A DNA stretch of 24,563 bases from a virus: IMG/VR virus record IMGVR_UViG_3300043331_002606, positions 1-24,563 of that record. One strand, given 5' to 3'. Below the pieces are notes generated by a model. It was given only the letters and a program-made list of their open reading frames with translations. It did not search any database and was not told the origin of the DNA. The position numbers and the translations under genes are program-made. This document shows positions 19,155 to 24,563 of the stretch, one piece after another; the stretch's first letter is position 1; each line of letters begins with the position of its first letter.

Positions 19155-20102
19155 TCAGTAGGCGATGCAGTCCTCGCACAGCGTGCCACGCACGTCCTTG
19201 CGCAGGTGCGCCTCGCGCAAGGCCACGAACGGCGGCGAGTTCCAGGCGCTCATGAAATCCGTCCCGGTCAGGTCGCCCATGGTCCAGTTGGCGCGGGCGT
19301 CGAAGCAGCACGCCGAGAGGTTGCCGTCCGCGGTCACATGCCCCTCGGTGAAGGCGGACCAGCACGGCAGCGGCTCGCGCAGGGCGTCGAGCCGGCCCTG
19401 GTTGCCCGCGGTCGGGCGATAGCCCAGCTCGGCCTCGCGCTGGGTGGCGAAGGCGCCCATGGAGTAGAGCGGCAGCCAGTAGTGCTGATCGACGTAGGGC
19501 AGCACGCGCTCGGCAAGCAGCAGCTCCATGCGCTCCTGCTGCTCGCCGTCGTAGCGGATCGACGAGGCGTAGAGGCTGGTGGTGTGGCCGCGCTCGAGCC
19601 GCATGTGCCACACTGCCGCGATGTTACCCAGGGCGACCTCGTAGAGCTTGGGCGACACCGCCATCAACTTGGCGAACTGCTCCGGGTCGGCGGCGTTGAC
19701 GGACCATTTCAACGAGTCGAGCCCGGCGGCCATGCAGCGCTCGACCCATTCGACCTTGGCCAGGGAGGCGTTGGAGGTCAGGAACACGTAGGGCATGCCG
19801 AGGTCGCGTTTGAGATGCTCGATGCAGCGCACCAGCAGCCTCGGCGCCATGAAGGATTCGCCGAGATAGAAGACCCCGATCTCCTCGACGCCGGCCGCGT
19901 GCATCTCGCGGGTGGTCCGCTGGAACAGACCGAAGTCCATGTCGCGGCGCGGCTGCACCTCGCGGGTGCGCAGGGCGCAGAAGCCGCAACGGTAGTTGCA
20001 GCGCGGCGACACCTCGATCTTGACGCTCCTCGGCGCCGGCAGCACCGGGCGCAGGCGATCCGGGGCGATCCGGGTGATGGCGTCGATGCGATCGGTGATC
20101 AT
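19155..20102 (-). CDS. Radical SAM / SPASM-domain protein (315 aa)
   Basis: The ATG at 20102 is chosen because upstream in-frame codons overlap the terminator and the capsid gene. A GAGGAGG site lies about 16 nt upstream, rather far. S-P-R-C-N-Y-R-C-G-F-C carries the C-x-x-x-C-x-x-C cluster (C35, C39, C42) for the SAM-binding 4Fe-4S. G-V-F-Y-L-G-E-S-F and F-L-T-S-N-A-S-L are the following beta-strand motifs. The C terminus has C-W-S-A-F, D-G-N-L-S-A-C-C-F-D, a G-D-L...F-M-S-A-W-N-S segment and L-C-E-D-C, i.e. an SPASM auxiliary iron-sulfur domain, normal for peptide or glycan modification enzymes. Such a gene in a phage head operon is unusual. Substrate not evident; candidates are virion proteins or glycans of the nearby cassette. 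Confidence 0.88.
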   Translation of the reverse strand: MITDRIDAITRIAPDRLRPVLPAPRSVKIEVSPRCNYRCGFCALRTREVQPRRDMDFGLFQRTTREMHAAGVEEIGVFYLGESFMAPRLLVRCIEHLKRDLGMPYVFLTSNASLAKVEWVERCMAAGLDSLKWSVNAADPEQFAKLMAVSPKLYEVALGNIAAVWHMRLERGHTTSLYASSIRYDGEQQERMELLLAERVLPYVDQHYWLPLYSMGAFATQREAELGYRPTAGNQGRLDALREPLPCWSAFTEGHVTADGNLSACCFDARANWTMGDLTGTDFMSAWNSPPFVALREAHLRKDVRGTLCEDCIAY

Positions 20103-20149
20103 CGGGCGTAGTCGGTCGCCTCCTCGCCGCGACGCATGAAGGCGTCTAT

Positions 20150-20178
20150 AAAAAGGGGCCGGGAGTGACCCCGACCCC
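20150..20178 (-). terminator. Intrinsic (Rho-independent) terminator after the capsid gene
   Basis: On the minus strand the sequence is a 9-bp GC stem, GGGGTCGGG pairing with CCCGGCCCC (one U-G wobble), a 6-nt loop GTCACT, and a run of five T. Stem positions are 20170-20178 and 20155-20163; the T-run is 20154-20150. It sits 25 nt after the capsid stop and 47 nt before the radical SAM start, so it would separate the capsid transcript from the downstream genes at least partly. Confidence 0.85.
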
Positions 20179-20203
20179 AGTGCCACAGCCGACGGGAGGA
20201 TGA

Positions 20204-22201
20204 TCAGCTGTCGGCGTACTTGGCGTACTGGATGAAGCCGACCGCATCGGCGCGGCGCTTCTGCCAGGAGACCCACCGCTCGGCCTTGATGGCGATCATG
20301 TTGTGCTGCCACAGGCTGATGAGCGTGGTCGACGCGCTGATCGGAGAGTCCGGCGCGCTGTCCATGTTGAGCGAGGCCTCGCGGCTCGCGTCGATCGACA
20401 CCTCGCCGTCGTCGGCGAGCATGATCTCCGGCGCCTTCACCAGGATGATCGGGTAGCCGTCGGTGGGCGACGAGCCGGTCGCCGGCAGCGCTTCCGAGGT
20501 GATGACCGGCAGCCCGCCGAGGCGGCCGCCGTTGACATCGATGTTGGGGAATTCCGCCTGCCCCAACGCATTCGTCATCAGCGAGATGGCGAATGCCTGC
20601 TGCTGGGTCATCAGCAGAACGGCGCCGGCCATCGACAGGTTGCCGTCGAGGAAGCTGTTGACCAGCGTCTTGAGGTCGGCCCGCAGCGCGTCCGGCGTGG
20701 CGCCGGTGGCGGTGACCGGGGTCACGCCGTTGGTGATCGAGGCCGGGCGCACGCCCGCCTGCGCGTCGGCCGCCGGATCGACGAAGGCGATGTCCATGAA
20801 CTTGACGATCTCGGCGATGAGATTGTCACGCACCAGCATCTCGGCCGACGGGTTCGACAGCCGCACCAGCTCCTCGGTCATCGGCACGATGCCGGCGATC
20901 TTGTGGTGCTCGAGGGTCACCGTATCGAAGGCGAGCGAGGAGACCGGCTTGACCTTGCCCTCGCCGATCCAGTTGACGGTCGCGCCGCCGGTCTGCCGGG
21001 GAACCTTGATCTTGAACGGGACCCGGCGCAGGCCCGGGATGCGGCCGATGATGGTGAGCGGCTGCAGCAGCTCGATGAACTCGTTCTGCAGGTTCTGGTA
21101 GACGACCAGCGGGGCGGCCCAGGTGGTGTCGGTCGTGGTGCCGGCTTCGACAGCCGCCTTGGCGAACATCTCGTAGTCGGTGGTGCCGACCATCATCTGC
21201 GCCTTGAGCACCTCGGCGACCTCCGGGGTGTCCTGCCAGCGCTTGGCGATCTCGTGCGCCTGCATGATGTTGCCGCGGGCGTTGGCGAGCGCGATCACGT
21301 AGCGGGTGAAGCGCGTTCCCTTGGGCAGCTGCTTGGCGAGCACCTGCACCGAGACGCCGCCGCGCAGCTCGGACGCCCTGGACGGCGTGTCGACCTTCTC
21401 GACGGCGATCGCCGCCGCCTTGTTGGCCTGCTCGAGCGATCGCAGCCGCTTCAGGTGCTGGTCGATCCTCTGCACGTCCTCCTCGAGCGTGTCGTACTCG
21501 TCGCTCTCGGCCTGGTCGAGGGTGACGCCCTCGTCGGCGGACTTCTGCATCAGCTCGTTCATGCGCGCGGTCTTGGCGGCGCGCGTCGCCTCGAAGGCGG
21601 AGATCTGCTCCGCAATGGTCCTCGGCATTGTCCTCGCGTCCTTCGGCGCTGGTGACTTTGCGTTGCGTGGTCCCGTGGCGCCGGGGCGTTTGCGCTCGAC
21701 GGGCGAGAGCGTGCGGCCGGACGCGGCCCGGATCTCGTCGTCGATCGACTTGATGGTCTCGATGGTGGCCTCGGCGTTCGCCGGGATGGTCACCAGCGAC
21801 AGCTCGAGCACCTCGGTCTCGCGGAAGCGGATGCCGCCGTCGTCCATGTAGCTGTGGTCGAGGCTGCGGAAGCCGATGGAGACGCCGCGCACCAGCCCCA
21901 GCTTGACCGACTGCCAGGCCTCGTCGATGCGCTCCTTGAGCGCGCCCGGCTCGTCGACCGTCGGCATGCGGGCGGAGAAGGCGACGCCGTCCTCGGTCGG
22001 CTTGTCGAAGCGCACCGTGCCGATCGGCTTGTCGCTCCTGTGCTGCCAGAGAAGCGGCAGCGGGTTGGTGTATTTCACGCCGAGCGGCTCGACGATGTCC
22101 CCGATGCGATCCGGCGTTGGCGTCGTGGCCATGCCCGTGATGACCCGCAGGTCATCGTTGACCGACTTGATCTGCAGCAGGCTGTAAGCGCGCTTGAGCA
22201 T
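20204..22201 (-). CDS. Fused prohead protease and major capsid protein, HK97-type (665 aa)
   Basis: ATG at 22201 has GGGAGG 6-7 nt upstream. Residues 1-150 are the HK97 prohead (S78) protease: L-W-Q-H-R-S-D-K-P-I-G-T-V with catalytic-type H54, R-G-V-S-I-G-F-R with S108, and E-V-L-E-L-S-L-V-T-I-P-A-N-A-E-A with E133 as the third acidic position. A linker (150-192) leads to M-P-R-T-I-A-E-Q-I and a coiled-coil delta domain (about 195-270). The HK97-fold capsid follows, e.g. F-T-R-Y-V-I-A-L-A, W-I-G-E-G-K, M-T-E-E-L-V-R, D-N-L-I-A-E-I and A-E-R-W-V-S-W-Q-K-R. Here protease and capsid are one gene, as in some other prophages. The internal ATG at 21628 (M192) could yield a capsid-only product. It lies directly after the large terminase, before the portal. 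Confidence 0.94.
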   Translation of the reverse strand: MLKRAYSLLQIKSVNDDLRVITGMATTPTPDRIGDIVEPLGVKYTNPLPLLWQHRSDKPIGTVRFDKPTEDGVAFSARMPTVDEPGALKERIDEAWQSVKLGLVRGVSIGFRSLDHSYMDDGGIRFRETEVLELSLVTIPANAEATIETIKSIDDEIRAASGRTLSPVERKRPGATGPRNAKSPAPKDARTMPRTIAEQISAFEATRAAKTARMNELMQKSADEGVTLDQAESDEYDTLEEDVQRIDQHLKRLRSLEQANKAAAIAVEKVDTPSRASELRGGVSVQVLAKQLPKGTRFTRYVIALANARGNIMQAHEIAKRWQDTPEVAEVLKAQMMVGTTDYEMFAKAAVEAGTTTDTTWAAPLVVYQNLQNEFIELLQPLTIIGRIPGLRRVPFKIKVPRQTGGATVNWIGEGKVKPVSSLAFDTVTLEHHKIAGIVPMTEELVRLSNPSAEMLVRDNLIAEIVKFMDIAFVDPAADAQAGVRPASITNGVTPVTATGATPDALRADLKTLVNSFLDGNLSMAGAVLLMTQQQAFAISLMTNALGQAEFPNIDVNGGRLGGLPVITSEALPATGSSPTDGYPIILVKAPEIMLADDGEVSIDASREASLNMDSAPDSPISASTTLISLWQHNMIAIKAERWVSWQKRRADAVGFIQYAKYADS

Positions 22202-22222
22202 GGTCCCTCCCGCCGGCGTCCG

Positions 22223-23938
22223 TCACACGAACAGCATCTGAAACCTGCGCTCGACCGGGGCGCCGCGGGCGGCGATGCCGATCGCCATGACCAGCGCGAC
22301 GATCAGGTCGATGCGGATCGACGAGCGGTCCTTCGCCGGCTTGATGTTGTCGGCGGCGTCGCTCTCCACCGCCACCGCCTGGGCGTGGCGGCGCAGCAGC
22401 GGATGGCCGCCGTGGTCGAAGCCGTTGGCCATGACCAGGCGCTCGAGCTCCTTGGCCGGCGCCGACATCGAGGCGAAGCCCTGCCCGAACAGCACCACGG
22501 GCAGGCCTTCCTGCTGCAGCTTCACCGCGGTCTCGGTGGCGTTCCAGCGGTCGATGGCAAGCCCGCCCTGCCCCGCCTCGCGGTCCTTCTCGCCGGCGAA
22601 CGCGATCTTGAATCGCTCGGCGTCGCGGAAGATCTGCTCCTGGATGAAGGCGTAGTCGACGACGTTGCCGGGCGTGGTGAGCAGCGCGCCCTCGGCGACC
22701 AGGCGGTCATAGGGCACGCGGTCGCGCTTGGCGTGCGCCTTGACCAGGTCGGCGGGCTTGAACGCGCGCACCAGCACGGCGGGGCGCGGCAGGCCCTCCT
22801 GGACCGGAAACCACCAGGCGAGACCGGAGAGGTCCGTGGTCGAGGAGAGGTCGAGCCCACCGTAGCAGGTCTTGCGCTCGAGCCTCGCCTCGAGCTCGCG
22901 CCAGGGCGTGGCGCCGATGCAGTGGTCCCAGCCGTAGCGGTTGCCCTCGTCGTCGAGCGCATCGAGCGGCAGCCACTTGACCGCGGTCTCGGTCCAGGTG
23001 TTGAGCCGATAGCGGCGGAAGTCGTTCTCCAGCCGCGGCAGCTGGCGGGCGCGCTTGAAGTCGGCGAGGAAGGCGTCGGTCTTGACGGTGCGGCCGAAGT
23101 TCGGGTTGGCCTTGCGCCAGGTCGTCTCCACGGTCCAGTCGTCGTCGGGGTCCGGCGCGAAGATCAGCACCAGCGTCTCGGGATCGTCGATCTCGCCGGC
23201 GGCGATCGCCTGGCATTCCTTGAACACCTCCTCGCCGTGGCTCCCTTTCTGCCCGGCGGTCGAGATCAGGAACTCGAGCGGCTGCCGGCGCGCGGCGGCA
23301 CTGTCGTGGACGTAGGTGTAGAGGTCGCCGTTCGGCCACTCGTGGATCTCGTCGCCGATCAGCCCCGACATGGACAGGCCGTGCTTGCCCTTGGGCTTGC
23401 CGGAGAGCGGGCGGAACGAGGCGTTGAGCGCCGGGCAGTAGATCGATTCCTTCAGGCATTCGAGCCGCACGGCGAGGCTCGGCGAGCGCACCGCCATGGA
23501 CGATGCCTTGGCGAAAACGATCGACGCCTGGTCCTTCTCCGCGGCGATGGAGAAGACCTGGCCGCCGATCTCGGCGTCGCCGAGCAGCACCAAGAGCGCG
23601 ATGCCGGCGGCGAGCTCGGTCTTGCCGTTCTTGCGCGCAATCCAGATGAAGGCGCGGCGGTAGCGCCGCGTGCCGTCGGCGCGCTTCCACCCGAACAGCG
23701 GTCGGACGATGTCGTGCTCCTGGAAGTCCTCGAGCACGAACGGGCGGCCCGCCCATTCGCCCTCGGTGAAGACGAGATGCTCGGGAAAGAACGCCGCCGC
23801 CTTGTCCGCGGTGCTCTCGTCGTACCAGTAGGCGCCGTCACGCCAGTGCGCACCGTCCCAGGTGGCGGCCGGGGTGCGGCGCAGCGCGGGCGGCAGCGGC
23901 GGCGCTGCCGGCGCGGCGACGATCGGGGAGACCTGCAT
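22223..23938 (-). CDS. Terminase large subunit (571 aa)
   Basis: Starts at 23938, 3 nt after the small subunit stop. F-I-W-I-A-R-K-N-G-K-T-E at residues 97-108 is the terminase Walker A (A-R-K-N-G-K-T). L-I-G-D-E-I-H-E at 193-200 is Walker B with the catalytic glutamate. T-C-Y-G-G-L-D-L-S-S-T-T-D-L starts the RNase H-like nuclease, with the first metal aspartate near residue 363. D-R-W-N-A-T near the C-terminal third and S-S-I-R-I-D-L-I-V-A-L at the end complete the nuclease pattern. It is the ATP-driven packaging motor and headful/cos nuclease of HK97-type phages. Length is normal and all motifs are intact. Confidence 0.96.
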   Translation of the reverse strand: MQVSPIVAAPAAPPLPPALRRTPAATWDGAHWRDGAYWYDESTADKAAAFFPEHLVFTEGEWAGRPFVLEDFQEHDIVRPLFGWKRADGTRRYRRAFIWIARKNGKTELAAGIALLVLLGDAEIGGQVFSIAAEKDQASIVFAKASSMAVRSPSLAVRLECLKESIYCPALNASFRPLSGKPKGKHGLSMSGLIGDEIHEWPNGDLYTYVHDSAAARRQPLEFLISTAGQKGSHGEEVFKECQAIAAGEIDDPETLVLIFAPDPDDDWTVETTWRKANPNFGRTVKTDAFLADFKRARQLPRLENDFRRYRLNTWTETAVKWLPLDALDDEGNRYGWDHCIGATPWRELEARLERKTCYGGLDLSSTTDLSGLAWWFPVQEGLPRPAVLVRAFKPADLVKAHAKRDRVPYDRLVAEGALLTTPGNVVDYAFIQEQIFRDAERFKIAFAGEKDREAGQGGLAIDRWNATETAVKLQQEGLPVVLFGQGFASMSAPAKELERLVMANGFDHGGHPLLRRHAQAVAVESDAADNIKPAKDRSSIRIDLIVALVMAIGIAARGAPVERRFQMLFV

Positions 23939-23941
23939 GCC

Positions 23942-24505
23942 TCAGTTGAGAAGCCCGATGGGCGAGACGATCGGCTCGGCCGGCGTGAGCGCCGGCGCGG
24001 CGGGGTCGCCGGGGCGCTCGTCGGACCGCTTGGGGATGGACGCGAACAGGTCGCCGGAGACGCCGGTCTGCGCGCGGGCGGCGAAGATGCGCTGGCGTTC
24101 CGCCGGGTTGAGGCCGAAGCGGTCCTCGGCGGCGAGCAGCTGCCGCTCGAGACGGTCGGCGATCAGGAAGGCGGGGTTGATGCGCTTGAGGCGCCCCCAC
24201 TGGCTCTCGGATTCGTAGCTCTCGCCCTCGGCGTCGATGAGCTGCTGCATCTTCAGCCAGCGGGCGAAGTTGCGGCAGTAGCGGCCGAAGGTCTCGGTGT
24301 CGGCGGCGGTGAGCAGCTTCGCCTCGCGCAGCGTCGGCGCGAGCTTATCCCAGAGCGGCAGCGCGTCGTCGTCGAGCCAGCGCGGCGGCTCGATGCCGCC
24401 GGCGGACACCGCTGCGAGCGGCACGGATTCCCGGCGCCGGCGCGTGCTGCGCACCGCCGCCTTCTGGCTCCTCACCGCCTCGGGCTCAGGCCGGCGTCCG
24501 CGCAT
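23942..24505 (-). CDS. Terminase small subunit, P27 family (187 aa)
   Basis: ATG at 24505; a GGAGGTGCGC ribosome site lies upstream with a long spacer of about 13 nt. M-R-G-R-R-P-E-P-E, then P-P-R-W-L-D-D-D-A-L-P-L-W-D-K-L-A-P-T-L, and L-T-A-A-D-T-E-T-F-G-R-Y-C are the P27/terminase_4 signatures (P-x-x-L...A-x-x-x-W, then L-T-x-x-D). R-I-N-P-A-F-L-I-A-D-R-L-E-R-Q-L-L-A-A-E-D-R-F-G-L-N-P-A-E-R is the standard C-terminal helix pair. It binds the packaging start site and loads DNA into the large subunit. It is the first gene of the module in the window. Confidence 0.93.
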   Translation of the reverse strand: MRGRRPEPEAVRSQKAAVRSTRRRRESVPLAAVSAGGIEPPRWLDDDALPLWDKLAPTLREAKLLTAADTETFGRYCRNFARWLKMQQLIDAEGESYESESQWGRLKRINPAFLIADRLERQLLAAEDRFGLNPAERQRIFAARAQTGVSGDLFASIPKRSDERPGDPAAPALTPAEPIVSPIGLLN

Positions 24506-24563
24506 CGCTCAGCGCACCTCCACAAAAAAAACTCTCGGGAAATCCCCGCAAACCTTTTTGCGA
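24506..24563. promoter_or_regulatory. Upstream segment of the packaging operon with a perfect hairpin
   Basis: This 58-nt stretch has no gene. It contains a perfect inverted repeat CGCAAA-CCTT-TTTGCG at 24547-24562, a run of eight A at 24524-24531 on the plus strand (T on the transcribed strand), and an adjacent GGGAAATCCCC block. Immediately upstream of the small terminase is where cos or pac packaging sites and operon promoters commonly lie. No clear -10/-35 pair is visible within the few bases available. Confidence 0.4.

Noticed and set aside
1-24563. tRNA, rRNA, insertion sequences, attachment sites
   Set aside because: No cloverleaf-like sequence, transposase, terminal inverted repeats or integrase/att context was recognised on either strand by reading.

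Overview
The window is about 24.6 kb of G+C-rich DNA (by eye well above 60%). It reads almost entirely on the minus strand and carries the head and tail module of a siphovirus-type prophage of the HK97 class. The host is most likely an alphaproteobacterium, probably Hyphomicrobiales. This rests on the codon and amino-acid bias, a tail chaperone of the gene-transfer-agent-like family, and palindromic repeats that resemble the REP-like elements I associate with Bradyrhizobium and Rhodopseudomonas relatives. No integrase, replication, repressor or convincing lysis gene is inside the window, so both prophage ends lie outside it.

In transcription order (right to left) the layout is: a short upstream segment with a perfect hairpin (24506-24563); P27-type small terminase; large terminase; a fused prohead protease-major capsid gene; an intrinsic terminator; a radical SAM/SPASM gene; a small protein; the portal; a collagen-like protein; and a gp6-like head-tail connector. 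A tightly packed block of nine carbohydrate-related genes follows (16125 down to 10145). It encodes a DUF115-like protein, three small GT-A-like glycosyltransferases, a GT9/heptosyltransferase-like protein, a GT-B/capsule-synthesis-like protein, two class I methyltransferases and a left-handed beta-helix acetyltransferase. Virion genes then resume with head closure, tail terminator-like DUF3168, HK97 gp10-like, tail tube, tail assembly chaperones in two overlapping frames, tape measure, a distal tail-like protein, a tail-tip protein with a polyglycine C terminus, and a tail fibre with a coiled-coil protein after it. The left edge holds small secreted or membrane ORFs, at least one of them frameshifted, and a truncated ClpP-like membrane-anchored protein.

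The most notable feature is the sugar-modification cassette embedded between two genes (connector and head closure) that are normally neighbours. It is coupled to both by ATGA start/stop overlaps and is therefore expressed with the virion genes. With the radical SAM enzyme and the collagen-like protein it could form a system that decorates the virion, or one that remodels host surface polysaccharide late in infection. The sequence alone does not decide between these. Other points of interest are portal after capsid instead of before it, a strong terminator immediately after the capsid gene, a tail chaperone extension that lacks a start codon and so implies -1 frameshifting, a polyglycine adhesin-like tail tip, and REP-like palindromes at tail-gene junctions.
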